A DNA stretch of 37,951 nt from Eremococcus coleocola DSM 15696 (GCF_000428865.1 NZ_KE386808.1:1-37951), one strand, 5' to 3'; shown: positions 6,514-15,232, numbered from the stretch's first letter. Numbers and translations are program-made. Notes: generated from the sequence alone by a model not told the origin.

Positions 6514-8307
6514 ATGGAACTTAAAACTCATGATAAAAGATTACAACTTACTAATGGAGATTTCCAAAGATTAGTAAAAGCTAGAAAGCCTAAAGGAATT
6601 GAAGAAAAATCTGCTTACTTAGTAGGAACAGGAATTGCATCACTTACTGCAGCTTGTTTCTTAATTAGGGATGCCCACATGGAAGGTAAGAAAATAACTT
6701 TCTTGGAACAACTAGATATTCCAGGGGGATCACTCGATGGTGACTATATGGACACTAGAGGCTATGTTGCCCGTGGTGGTAGAGAAACTGGAGCTCACTT
6801 TGAATGTCTATGGGATATTTGGAGTTCAATCCCAAGTTTAGAAGACCCTGAAATGAGTATATTAGATTCTTACTTCTATACTAACTACGATGATCCAAAC
6901 TATAGTAACTGTCGTATAACTCATAAACAAGGCGAAAGATATGATGATGGTAAATTTAACTTAACTCAAGACGAAGTTAAAGAAATTGCAGAACTTTGCA
7001 TGACTAAAGATGAGCTTCTTGAAGATAAGGCTATTGAAGATATCTTTTCAGATGGACTTTTAAATTCTGACTTCTGGACATATTGGAGAACAATGTTTGC
7101 CTTTGAAAACTGGCACTCTGCACTAGAAATGAAATTATACCTAAATCGTTTCATCCACCACGTAGGAGGACTTACAAATTTATCTGCTCTTAGATTTACA
7201 AGATATGACCAATACAATTCAATTGTAAAACCAATGGTTAAATATCTAGAAAACCACGGATGTAAATTCCAATACAATATTAAAGTAACAGACGTTGACT
7301 TTGATATATCAGAAAATAGAAAAGTAGCTACAAAAATTATAGCTGAAGATAAAGATGGCAATGACAAATCCATTGACTTAACAGATAATGATTTAGTATT
7401 TATAACGAATGGATCAATGACTGAAAACTCAAGTTATGGGGATGATAATACTCCAGCAGAACTTAGTGACGAACAAACTGGTTGCTGGGAAATGTGGAAA
7501 AACATTGCAAAGAAATCTGATGATTTTGGTAATCCAGAAGTATTCTGCTCCGATGTAGAAAAGAGTAGCTGGGAATCTTGTACCGTAACTTGCCATGATG
7601 AATCCGTTCCAAAATATATTGAAAAAATTACTAAGAGAAGTCCTTATGGCGGAAAAACTGTTACAGGTGGTATTGTAACTTGTGTTGACTCAAGCTGGTT
7701 AATGTCTTGGACAATTAACAGACAAGGCCAATATCCAGAACAACCTGAAAATGATGTTTGTGTATGGGTTTACGGTCTATTTACTGATGTTGAAGGTGAC
7801 TACATCAAGAAGAAGATGAGAGATTGTACAGGTAAAGAAATCACAAAAGAATGGTTATATCATATTGGTGTACCTGTTAATGAAATTGATGTTATTGCAG
7901 AAACTTGTACTGCAGTTCCAGTTATGATGCCTTATATTACATCTCAATTCATGCCAAGAAAAGCAGGAGACAGACCTTATGTAGTTCCAAAGGGTGGAGT
8001 TAACTTTGCTTTCTTAGGACAATTTGCTGAAACATTAGATGATCCAGGAAGAGATACAGTATTTACAACTGAGTACTCAGGAAGAACAGCAATGGAAGCA
8101 GTATATGTACTTTGTGGAGTAGAAAAAGCTGTGCCAGAAGTTTATGCATCTAGATACGACATTAGATATCTATTAAATGGTATGATTGCATTATCTGATG
8201 GGAAAAAACCAAAACTTCCACTTTCACCACTACAAAAAATGAAAGTTGCAAAACTTATTAAGGGAACAGATATCGAAGATATGTTAAAAGAATTTAATAT
8301 AATCTAA
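6514..8307 (+). CDS. ohyA: Oleate hydratase (myosin-cross-reactive antigen family)
   Basis: A 597-residue FAD-dependent hydratase that adds water across the cis-9 double bond of oleate, giving 10-hydroxystearate. In Firmicutes it detoxifies host unsaturated fatty acids. The dinucleotide-binding fold is visible at VGTGIASLTAACFLI (about residues 37-50), then FLEQLDIPGGSLDG and the family blocks RGGRETGAHFECLWD, NCRITHKQGER and MFAFENWHSALEMKLYLNRF. The substrate end includes KGGVNFAFLGQFAE and VFTTEYSGRTAMEAVY. Length is normal and there is no signal peptide; the enzyme is peripheral to the membrane. AAGGAGG precedes the ATG. Between the TetR stop and this gene, ATCAT-aaca-ATGAT (6453-6466) is a small palindrome that could be the TetR operator. 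The strong terminator at 8371 would end the transcript. Confidence 0.95.
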   Translation: MELKTHDKRLQLTNGDFQRLVKARKPKGIEEKSAYLVGTGIASLTAACFLIRDAHMEGKKITFLEQLDIPGGSLDGDYMDTRGYVARGGRETGAHFECLWDIWSSIPSLEDPEMSILDSYFYTNYDDPNYSNCRITHKQGERYDDGKFNLTQDEVKEIAELCMTKDELLEDKAIEDIFSDGLLNSDFWTYWRTMFAFENWHSALEMKLYLNRFIHHVGGLTNLSALRFTRYDQYNSIVKPMVKYLENHGCKFQYNIKVTDVDFDISENRKVATKIIAEDKDGNDKSIDLTDNDLVFITNGSMTENSSYGDDNTPAELSDEQTGCWEMWKNIAKKSDDFGNPEVFCSDVEKSSWESCTVTCHDESVPKYIEKITKRSPYGGKTVTGGIVTCVDSSWLMSWTINRQGQYPEQPENDVCVWVYGLFTDVEGDYIKKKMRDCTGKEITKEWLYHIGVPVNEIDVIAETCTAVPVMMPYITSQFMPRKAGDRPYVVPKGGVNFAFLGQFAETLDDPGRDTVFTTEYSGRTAMEAVYVLCGVEKAVPEVYASRYDIRYLLNGMIALSDGKKPKLPLSPLQKMKVAKLIKGTDIEDMLKEFNII

Positions 8308-8335
8308 GAATCATTAGATTAATATAAGTAAAAAT

Positions 8336-8361
8336 GGCTCTTTGTCAAATAGGGTTGATAA
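8336..8361 (-). repeat. ISL3-type terminal inverted repeat
   Basis: GGCTCTTTGTCAAATAGGGT is the typical terminal repeat of ISL3-family elements. It lies at the expected place beyond the C-terminus of the transposase fragment at 8377-8592. Confidence 0.7.
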
Positions 8362-8370
8362 AACACTTTT

Positions 8371-8411
8371 TAGGAATTAAGCTACTTTTTTGTAGCTTAG
8401 TTCCTTTTTTG
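8371..8411 (+). terminator. Bidirectional terminator at the ISL3 end
   Basis: TAAGCTAC and GTAGCTTA form a strong stem, extended by AGGAA/TTCCT, and followed by a T run on the plus strand. It can terminate both the oleate hydratase transcript and the transposase transcript. A diverged copy occurs at 27467-27505. Confidence 0.7.
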
Positions 8412-8592
8412 TGTTTCCTTGAAACATACAGTCTTGATATTAAAAGAATTCGGTGACGGAAGTGATTGTAATTCCGATAGCCATAAGCATTACACTTGAG
8501 TACTTTAATTTTATTATTAATTCCTTCAAGGGGTCTAATACTTAGTTCTGGATAGTCACAAGTGTTTTGAATCGACTCTAGATAAGGGCAGT
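8377..8592 (-). pseudogene. ISL3-family transposase, C-terminal fragment
   Basis: The minus-strand frame reads RPLEGINNKIKVLKCNAYGY followed by RNYNHFRHRILL and ends in TAA (8377-8379). This is the conserved end of the ISL3 DDE transposase domain. The ISL3 inverted repeat lies just beyond it. All of the protein upstream of about residue 70 from the end is missing, cut at the palindrome 8583-8608, where an IS30 fragment begins. Confidence 0.8.
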
Positions 8593-8608
8593 GAGATGAC
8601 TGCCCTTA
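8583..8608. repeat. Perfect 10-bp palindrome at the ISL3/IS30 junction
   Basis: TAAGGGCAGT (8583-8592), loop GAGATG, ACTGCCCTTA (8599-8608). It sits exactly where the minus-strand ISL3 fragment meets the plus-strand IS30 fragment. Confidence 0.7.
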
Positions 8609-8864
8609 AGGAGGCCCTAGAAAGTGCAATCGATATCTATTATGCTCACCCATACGCTTCTTACGAACGCGGAAGCCAAGAGAATATGCACTGCCTGGTA
8701 CGTCGCTTTATTCCTAAAGGAACACGGATAGAAAATGTCTCAGATGTAGAGATTGAACGAATCCAACCGTGGATTAACGCGTATCCTCGTAAAATCTTAG
8801 GCTATTCATCCGCGCCCAAGAATGCTTCATGGAAGAGCTAGAACAGCTGCAAAATGTCGCTTAA
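8596..8864 (+). pseudogene. IS30-family transposase, C-terminal fragment with frameshift
   Basis: The frame encodes YYAHPYASYERGSQENMHCL, then RRFIPKGTRIENV, the conserved C-terminal part of the IS30 DDE domain that includes the catalytic Glu region. Near 8815-8822 the frame slips by one base. The true ending, ECFMEELEQLQNVA and TAA at 8862-8864, is in another frame. Nothing upstream of the palindrome belongs to it, so it is a 5'-truncated and frameshifted relic. A short hairpin (TTCACC/GGTGAA) follows at about 8870-8890. Confidence 0.8.
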
Positions 8865-9051
8865 AAATTTTTCACCTCCATGGGGGTGAAGGGGATTAAA
8901 ACTCACTGCCCTAGAGTACTTTGTTAAATCATATTACTTGTGCCTAACTTATAATTGAAATCTAGTTTTTTTATTTTCCAAAATCCATTTCATATTCATT
9001 TTATATACTTGTGATAAAGTTAAGCTATCAAATATGAAAGGATGTTTTTAA

Positions 9052-10197
9052 ATGAAAAACAGTATCAAAACAAAATTATTAATTGCATCATTATTAAGTA
9101 GTAATTTAGTGGCACTTCCACTTTATCCTGTGAATGCAGAAGAAATGGATAATACTGAAATGACAGAAGAAATGGAAGACATGAACGAATCAGACACTAC
9201 CATGGAAGAAACCATGGAAGAATCGATGGAAGAAACCATGGAAAGCAATATGGAAGGCGATATGGAAGAAACAACAGAGTCATCTGCGACGACGAAAGAA
9301 GAACATGTAGAAGAAAAAGATCCGATTCCAACGGATAAAGAAGAATTAAAAAAATTAATCAAAGATTATGGTACTAAGATTACGGTCAAAGATTTACAAA
9401 TGAACGTTTATGAATTAGGTGCAGAACATAAAGGGGAATCTAAAACATTAGTCTTCATGCCAGGTTTAGGTGAAGCTTCTCAACCTTTAACCCATAAAAA
9501 CTTATTGGATGCCTTAGCTAAAAAATATCATATTTTAGTGGTTGAGCCATTTGGTTATGGATTATCTGATGTAAGTAATGAAGAGCGTACAGTTGAAAAC
9601 ATTACCGAAGAGTTACATAGTGCATTAGAACAAATGGATGTTAAAGAATACTATTTAGTGGCCCATTCATTATCTGGTTTATATGCTTTAAAATATTCAC
9701 AAATGTATCAAGATGAAGTCTTAGGTGTGATTGGGATGGATACGAGTACCCCAATGATGAACGGCTTTATGGAAATGCAACACGAAGAAGCACCAATCGA
9801 TGATAGTGGTCAAGCGACCGATTTACCTGAGATTCCAGATGTAGACGATGAAGTGAATCTTCAATATCGATACATTGCACAATTGAACTTAAATAATCCC
9901 GATGTGGTGGATGAGAGTAACCGTTCAAATCAAGTTTTAATGGACTTCAAAGATGAAAAAATTCCTTCTGGCATTCCAGCATTATACTTATTAGCTCAAG
10001 ATTCTTATGAAGATATCGAAATGCGGCGTGAATTCATGGATAAAATTACGGAAGATTGGGAAATGCAACATAAATTATTATCTGAAAACCCAGACGAAGT
10101 TGAAACTCATGTTTTAGAAGGGGACCACTTAATTTATATGACCCAATATGAAGAAATGGCACGATTAATTGATGAATTTATCAACAATCATAACTAG
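9052..10197 (+). CDS. Secreted alpha/beta hydrolase with Met/Glu-rich N-terminal segment
   Basis: A 381-residue protein. Residues 1 to about 29 are a signal peptide ending VNA-EE. Residues 30-78 form a low-complexity acidic segment with ten methionines (repeats like MEETMEESMEETMES). The rest is an alpha/beta-hydrolase: the oxyanion strand LVFMPGLGEASQP, nucleophile S206 in VAHSLSGLYAL (Ala replaces the usual first Gly), acid-containing strands later, and catalytic His359 in EGDHLIYM. Without a lipobox or LPXTG it should be released or loosely wall-held. The substrate is unknown. The next gene, a secreted glutaminyl cyclotransferase, starts 10 bases after its stop and is probably co-transcribed. 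The upstream 180 bases are AT-rich, and I see only weak promoter candidates. Confidence 0.8.
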   Translation: MKNSIKTKLLIASLLSSNLVALPLYPVNAEEMDNTEMTEEMEDMNESDTTMEETMEESMEETMESNMEGDMEETTESSATTKEEHVEEKDPIPTDKEELKKLIKDYGTKITVKDLQMNVYELGAEHKGESKTLVFMPGLGEASQPLTHKNLLDALAKKYHILVVEPFGYGLSDVSNEERTVENITEELHSALEQMDVKEYYLVAHSLSGLYALKYSQMYQDEVLGVIGMDTSTPMMNGFMEMQHEEAPIDDSGQATDLPEIPDVDDEVNLQYRYIAQLNLNNPDVVDESNRSNQVLMDFKDEKIPSGIPALYLLAQDSYEDIEMRREFMDKITEDWEMQHKLLSENPDEVETHVLEGDHLIYMTQYEEMARLIDEFINNHN

Positions 10198-10207
10198 GAG
10201 ATCACCG

Positions 10208-10975
10208 ATGAAAAAGAGTTTTATCGTACTACTTTGCCTGTTAACGGCAAATATCATCTACACAACTGAAGTTTCAGCTGGTGAAATCAATTTACTTGAA
10301 AAGTATCCCGTTAACACACCACTGTTTACGCAAGGATTAGAACTCAATCAAGACAATGAATTAATTTTAGGAACAGGGTTACAAGGACAATCCAAAATAG
10401 GAAAATTTAACTTAGAAACTGGTCAATTAGAAGATGATCAACTCCTACCACATAATTATTTTGGTGAAGGTCTTACGCATACTGACAAATATTTATGGCA
10501 ATTGACCTGGAAGGAAAAATTAGTTCTAAAACGTGACCCTAAAACATTTGAAATATTAGAAGAAATCCCAATGGAAACAGAAGGATGGGGGCTTTGTTAT
10601 GATTCAGAAAACAAAGTACTTTGGCGTTCGGATGGGTCAAGCACTTTATATAAACATGATCCAGAGACGTTTGAAGTATTAGACAAAGTCAAAATTATGA
10701 ATGGTAAATTAGCCGCTTCAAAATTAAATGAATTAGAATACTATAATGGATATATTTATGCAAATCGACTTTATCGTGATGAAATTGTTAAGATTGACAC
10801 GAATAAAGGAGAAGTGGTCGATCAATATGATGTCCGCTCAATCATCGATGAGACAATGGATGAAGAGCAAATCGCTAGTATTGATACCTTAAACGGTATT
10901 GCACACATTAAGGATAATGAATTTTATATTACTGGGAAATTATATCCTTATGTCTATAAAGTAAGTTTAGATTAA
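10208..10975 (+). CDS. Secreted glutaminyl-peptide cyclotransferase (plant/bacterial beta-propeller type)
   Basis: A 255-residue protein with a signal peptide (hydrophobic stretch FIVLLCLLTANIIYT, likely cut near VSA-GE). The mature part has the repeated five-bladed propeller signatures of glutamine cyclotransferase (PF05096): PLFTQGLELN, ILGTGLQGQSKIGKF, YFGEGLTH, LWQLTWKEKLV, METEGWGLCYD, RSDGSSTLY, LNELEYYNGYIYANR and LNGIAHI followed by ITGKLYP. These enzymes turn N-terminal Gln into pyroglutamate. The start at 10208 is preferred over an upstream in-frame ATG at 10169, because AGGAG lies 7 bases before it and the signal peptide starts there. It is coupled to the hydrolase upstream and is followed by an ABC exporter, so a processed extracellular peptide substrate is plausible but not seen. 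Confidence 0.88.
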   Translation: MKKSFIVLLCLLTANIIYTTEVSAGEINLLEKYPVNTPLFTQGLELNQDNELILGTGLQGQSKIGKFNLETGQLEDDQLLPHNYFGEGLTHTDKYLWQLTWKEKLVLKRDPKTFEILEEIPMETEGWGLCYDSENKVLWRSDGSSTLYKHDPETFEVLDKVKIMNGKLAASKLNELEYYNGYIYANRLYRDEIVKIDTNKGEVVDQYDVRSIIDETMDEEQIASIDTLNGIAHIKDNEFYITGKLYPYVYKVSLD

Positions 10976-11005
10976 AATGTTAATAAATGATAAAGAGGGG
11001 ATATT

Positions 11006-12289
11006 TTGAATATACAAAAAAATGCGTGGGCTTATATTACCCGCAAAAAACACCGAACATTCATTATTTTTCTAATATTGATGTTTATTTTAACAAGTTT
11101 ATTTACTTGTTTAACCATCTTAAATGCAAGTCAACAAATTGAAAATAATGTTTTTAAAATTTCAAACTCCTCTTTATCGATAACTAAAAATGATAGTTCT
11201 TCGTTTGCGATGAAAGATTTCGAACAGTTAAAGAGTATTAAGGAAATAGAGGACATTAATCCTGAATATCAAAGTTTGGCTAAATTAGTGGATCACCAAG
11301 TAATTGAAGGGGAACAACAAATTTTCCGTGAAGATACCCCGGAACAATTATCAAATGTGGTCGATGTTCAAGCCACCAATGATTCCCAACGAGACTTGTT
11401 ATTTTCAAGTGGCGTGTTTACACTCGTCGCTGGGCAACCGATTCAATCTGACAGTCACCATCATGTACTCGTTCACCAAGCATTTGCCGATAAAAATGGT
11501 TTAAAATTGAATGATACCATTCGTTTGCAGTTAGTCGATACCGAAAGCTTAAACGTACATAAAACAATGGAATATACCATTAGCGGCATTTTTACAGGGA
11601 AAAAGCAAGAGAGTTACACGGGATTAAGTTCAGATTTTAGTGAGAACACCTTTTTTGTCGATTATCAAACCAGTCAGGAACAATTGGGACTAAACAAAGA
11701 TCAAATGATCACGAATAAACTAACCCTCCATACCGATTCAGTTGAAAATTTAGAATCAGCTCATGAACAAATCAAAAATTTACCCATTGACTGGTCAAAA
11801 TATGAAGTCGAGAAAAATGATAAAGCATTCCAAAAGACCCTTACGGCCTTGCAAAGTATGCAACAGATTATTGAAATTGTGACCAATGCCATGATTTTAG
11901 GTGGCTTAATCGTTCTTTCCTTAATCTTAGTCTTATGGCTAAGAGAAAGAATCTATGAAATAGGCATCTTCTTAGCTATCGGCATGAGTAAAAAGGTCAT
12001 TATTTCACAGTTTATCTTGGAACTACTGCTCGTTTCCTTACCAGCGGCGGTACTTTCCTTTATCCTTGGATGGCAGCTAAATCAATTTTTCTTAACCGAT
12101 TTTTTCAATTCGATTACCAACGAAAGTATCGGCAGCCAAATGTTACCGATTGAGAATATCGGTGATAATTTAACCCACTTTGGGATGGCTTATGGCTTAT
12201 TACTGGTCATTATTTTCTTAGCCGTTATGTTATCCTGTTCGATCATTTTATTAAAGAAACCGAAGACCATCTTATCAGAAATTAGTTAG
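11006..12289 (+). CDS. ABC transporter permease, FtsX/MacB type (first of two)
   Basis: A 427-residue membrane protein with a TTG start behind GAGGGG. An N-terminal helix (about residues 18-40, FIIFLILMFILTSLFTCL) is followed by a large extracytoplasmic domain, roughly 40-290. Three C-terminal helices follow (around 292-312, 335-360 and 395-415) with the coupling motif LRERIYEIGIFLAIGMSK, which is the FtsX domain. This is the layout of type VII exporters of the MacB/LolCDE/BceB class that move peptides or lipids at the membrane surface. It lies 30 bases after the cyclotransferase and 9 bases before the ATPase, so it forms one operon with its partner genes. Confidence 0.85.
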   Translation: MNIQKNAWAYITRKKHRTFIIFLILMFILTSLFTCLTILNASQQIENNVFKISNSSLSITKNDSSSFAMKDFEQLKSIKEIEDINPEYQSLAKLVDHQVIEGEQQIFREDTPEQLSNVVDVQATNDSQRDLLFSSGVFTLVAGQPIQSDSHHHVLVHQAFADKNGLKLNDTIRLQLVDTESLNVHKTMEYTISGIFTGKKQESYTGLSSDFSENTFFVDYQTSQEQLGLNKDQMITNKLTLHTDSVENLESAHEQIKNLPIDWSKYEVEKNDKAFQKTLTALQSMQQIIEIVTNAMILGGLIVLSLILVLWLRERIYEIGIFLAIGMSKKVIISQFILELLLVSLPAAVLSFILGWQLNQFFLTDFFNSITNESIGSQMLPIENIGDNLTHFGMAYGLLLVIIFLAVMLSCSIILLKKPKTILSEIS

Positions 12290-12298
12290 GAGTTAACA

Positions 12299-12949
12299 AT
12301 GAAAATACTTGAATTAAAAAACGTTACGTATCAATATAAAAATAGCAATGAAAAAGTTTTATCGTTAGTGAACCAATCATTTGAGTCCGGCAAGTTTTAT
12401 GCCATCATCGGTAAATCAGGTGCTGGTAAATCGACCCTCCTGTCACTATTAGCAGGTTTAGACACACCAAGAAGTGGCCAAATAGTATTTAAAGAGCAAG
12501 ATATCGCAAAAAATGGTTATAGTTATCATCGTAAACATAATATTTCGCTAGTCTTTCAAAATTATAACTTAATCGATTATTTAAGCCCGCTGGAGAATTT
12601 AAAACTAGTCAATCCTGATGCGACTAAAGAAAGTTTATTGGAATTAGGCTTAGATGAAACCCAAATCAATCGTAATGTCTTAAAACTATCTGGTGGTCAA
12701 CAACAAAGAGTGGCTGTCGCACGGGCATTGGTATCGAAAGCCCCTATTATTTTAGCGGACGAACCAACAGGTAATTTAGACAAGGAAACTGCGACCGAGA
12801 TTATTGACATCTTAAAAGACATTGCTAAACAAAAAGGCAAATGCGTGATTGTGGTCACCCATAGTAACGAAGTAGCCGATGCCGCCGATATTGTCTTAGA
12901 GTTGAAGGACAAACAATTGGTCCCAGTTAAGAATAAGGGGGATCACTAA
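12299..12949 (+). CDS. ABC transporter ATP-binding protein, MacB/LolD type
   Basis: A 216-residue ATPase with Walker A GKSGAGKST near residue 40, Q-loop VFQNYNLIDYLSPLENL, signature LSGGQQQRVAVARAL, Walker B IILADEPTGNLD and H-loop VVTHSNEVAD. Length and motifs are those of the small ATPases that serve FtsX-type permeases. AGGAG lies 6 bases before the ATG. Its stop TAA overlaps the ATG of the second permease by one base (TAATG), so the two are translationally coupled. The ATPase is intact, although the second permease is frameshifted. Confidence 0.9.
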   Translation: MKILELKNVTYQYKNSNEKVLSLVNQSFESGKFYAIIGKSGAGKSTLLSLLAGLDTPRSGQIVFKEQDIAKNGYSYHRKHNISLVFQNYNLIDYLSPLENLKLVNPDATKESLLELGLDETQINRNVLKLSGGQQQRVAVARALVSKAPIILADEPTGNLDKETATEIIDILKDIAKQKGKCVIVVTHSNEVADAADIVLELKDKQLVPVKNKGDH

Positions 12950-14312
12950 TGTTTAAAAATGCGATTTCCTATGTAACCAAAAAGGCTTAAAATCATTCAT
13001 TATCTTTTTAGTCATTTTAGTCATGGCTTCAATCGGATTAATGAGTGTTTCCATCAAACAATCAACCAATGAAATGGTAAGCTCGACCTTTGGTAATATT
13101 AATAGTAGTTTCTTAATGGAAATAAACCGCCAAGTCAATTTTGGGACACCTCGTGGTGGGGGAAATGTTAAAGGCGAAGACATTAAGAAAATTTCTGAGA
13201 CAGAAGTCGTGGATTCATTTGTAAAGCGAATTAACAGTGTTGCCGACTTAGTCGATGGTGAGTTAATCGAAACACCTCAAACAGAACAAAACCAACGAGA
13301 AAACTTTAAAAATGCTGTCATGATTACCGGTGTCAACAATTCTGAAAAAGAAACGAAATTCGTCTCAGGTGCTTTTAATTTAATCGAAGGTAGTCATTTA
13401 AATGACCAAGACCAATACAAAGTGTTAATTCATAAAGATTTAGCGCAAAAAAATAATTTAAAGATTGGCGATAAAATCAAATTAAAATCTAATCTTTATG
13501 ATGCCGATAATGTCAAACAAGCCAATGAAACGGTTGAAGTTGAAATCAAAGGGATATTTGATGGCCATAATAAAGGTGGGGTCGTTGCCGCTCAAGAGTT
13601 ATATGAAAACAATATTATCTCGGATATCGATACCGCAGCGAAAGTATATGGTAATACTGAGGATACCGCTGTCTACCAAGATGCAACCTTTTTCGTAAAA
13701 GGTAATGTCAATGTCGATCAAGTCATCAAAACATTATCGAAGTTGGACATTGATTGGAGACAATATAATTTAATTAAGAGTACGGCTAATTACCCAGCAT
13801 TACAATTATCGATTTCGAAAATCTTTGCGATTACCAACCAACTATTAATCGGTTCATTAGTGTTTGCGGGTATTATTATCACCTTACTATTAACGCTTTG
13901 GATGAATGCTCGTAAAAAAGAAATTGCGATTATGTTATCAATTGGTAGAACGAAAGGACAAATATTCTGCCAACACTTGTTGGAGATGATTCTAATTAGT
14001 GTGCCAGCCATGTTAGGTGCTTACTTACTCACCAATAAAGTCGGAACTCAGATTAGTAATCTTATCTTAGATAGAATTAATAATAATATCTTAAATGAAA
14101 TTGCAGAAAAAGCAGCCTCAAGTCAATTAGGTGCTGGAGCAGAAACAGAAGGCTTTACTAAAACCCTCTCTGATCTTTCGATTCAGGTTGATTTACAATC
14201 ATTATTATTAGTAGGAAGTTTCATTTTGCTAGTGTTAGTCATATCACTGTTTATCTCTTCATATCAAACCATTAGAAAAAATCCTCGTGAATTATTAATC
14301 GATACTAAATAA
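12949..14312 (+). pseudogene. Second FtsX-type ABC permease, frameshifted near the start
   Basis: ATG at 12949, coupled to the ATPase stop, opens MFKNAISYVTKKA and ends at TAA 12988-12990. The next frame then continues the protein without gap: LKSFIIFLVILVMASIGLMS (first membrane helix), a large external domain, and three C-terminal helices with the motif MNARKKEIAIMLSIGRTKGQ, to 14312. One base is missing after position 12978. ACC followed by six rather than five A would read KKGLKSF in frame. The whole protein would be about 454 residues and paralogous to the first permease. An internal ATG at 13023 would lack the first helix. It is either a recent inactivation, an assembly error in the A run, or rescued by slippage. 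Confidence 0.75.
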
Positions 14313-14318
14313 ATTTTT

Positions 14319-14362
14319 AAGTGGATATTGGATAGAACCATGATTTTATCAATATCCACTTT
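14319..14362 (+). terminator. Terminator of the ABC operon
   Basis: AAGTGGATATTG pairs with CAATATCCACTT, followed by a short T-rich stretch. It starts 6 bases after the permease stop. Confidence 0.6.
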
Positions 14363-14457
14363 ATTGTATTTCTATTTAGTAGGCAACATAATCCTAAAGT
14401 AGGGAAGGAAAACAATGTTTGCTAGGCAAGATAGACCTAAAATATAAAAGGCAAACA

Positions 14458-14760
14458 GTGTATAGCGGCTGTATGTTAAGTGCCGTCATACACTCTTATA
14501 TTATCAATTATTGTTTAGCAGGTTACATGTGAGGTTGGTTCGAGTGAATCCATATGTTATCAGAGATTATTTGGCGGACTCTATGTGAGATTTCCGCCAG
14601 TTAACTTATGTACTGTCGGTTAATCTTTGGCTGACTGTAGGTGAAGTGACACCCCTTCCCTAGAAGCGATCAGTCTTTGTTTGACGCGCTTTATGTGAAG
14701 CTAGTCCTGTTAACCTGTATGTTATCGGTGATTGTTTGGCTAATAGAATCGACTATTTGA
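14458..14760. repeat. Tandem ~55-bp degenerate repeats with hairpins
   Basis: Units begin at about 14501, 14557, 14613, 14667 and 14722, with an earlier related piece at 14458. Each has TTATC-like start, TGTTTGGC-like block, a TATGTGA core and an end near TTAACCTGTATG. Around the core, different sequences form hairpins: GTGTAT/ATACAC plus CGGC/GCCG (14458-14493), GGCGGA/TCCGCC (14573-14598), and GAC/GTC plus GCTT/AAGC (14683-14706). Sequence varies while pairing is kept in these three units; units starting at 14501 and 14613 pair poorly. No coding frame spans it. Function unknown. Confidence 0.6.
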
Positions 14761-14810
14761 ATTCAGTTTTTCTAATGGTAAAAAGTTAAGCAGGTAAAAA
14801 GTGTGAGTAT

Positions 14811-14970
14811 GTGTGGGAGTGGGCAAGAAGTCGAAAATTGAATAATTTTCGCTTCGTCTGCCCACCCCCGCACAGTTGAGTAGGCCTCAAACAAGTCGAA
14901 AGACGCCGTTTGAGGCCACTCAACCACTGCGCTTTTAATTAACGAACAATAATCTTAACTAAATTTATCA
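14811..14970 (-). repeat. Palindromic intergenic element, copy A
   Basis: A long imperfect hairpin (GTGGGC at 14818-14823 with GCCCAC near 14860-14865, enclosing CGAAAATT/AATTTTCG) is followed by a second one. In the second, TTGAGT-a-GGCCTCAAAC at 14876 pairs with GTTTGAGGCC and CTCAA up to 14923. The whole block is an inverted copy of 17791-17900. Copy A has about 38 extra bases (the inner GGCCTCAAAC hairpin) inside the TTGAG/CTCAA arms. It has the size and form of a MITE or REP-like element. Confidence 0.65.
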
Positions 14971-15017
14971 AGTTTACGCCCAGCTCTAATTGTTAATTCA
15001 AAATTTAAAATGAACGA

Positions 15018-15048
15018 TTACCAAACCTTGTTCTGCCTTTGATATAAT
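15018..15048 (+). promoter_or_regulatory. Predicted promoter of the two-component system
   Basis: TGaTATAAT (15040-15048) is an extended -10 box. The -35 TTACCA (15018-15023) is weak with a 19-base spacer. It lies about 185 bases before the regulator start, giving a long leader in which I see no clear structure. Confidence 0.5.
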
Positions 15049-15232
15049 AAGGAAAGAGAGGTAAGCGGTATTTTAATGTTTTGAAGTGATTTCTTGCAGT
15101 ATTCAAGTAGAAGTTTAGACCTGTCGCATAGACACTTTATTAATAGATAGCGTATTGGGTTTGAGTGATGATAGCTTAATAATACCTGCTACCAATTAAG
15201 TCTTTATGTCACAACAATTAATGGAGGATTAT

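Noticed and set aside
13023-14312. Second permease starting at the internal ATG 13023 as a normal gene
   Set aside because: This start would drop most of the first membrane helix and lacks a ribosome site; the coupled ATG at 12949 plus a one-base loss explains the data better.
14415-14447. Ten-codon ORF (MFARQDRPKI) before the hairpin array
   Set aside because: It has a fair ribosome site but is too short to judge, and no regulated gene follows closely.
14458-14760. CRISPR array
   Set aside because: The units are degenerate along their whole length, there are no exact repeats with unique spacers, and no cas genes are nearby.
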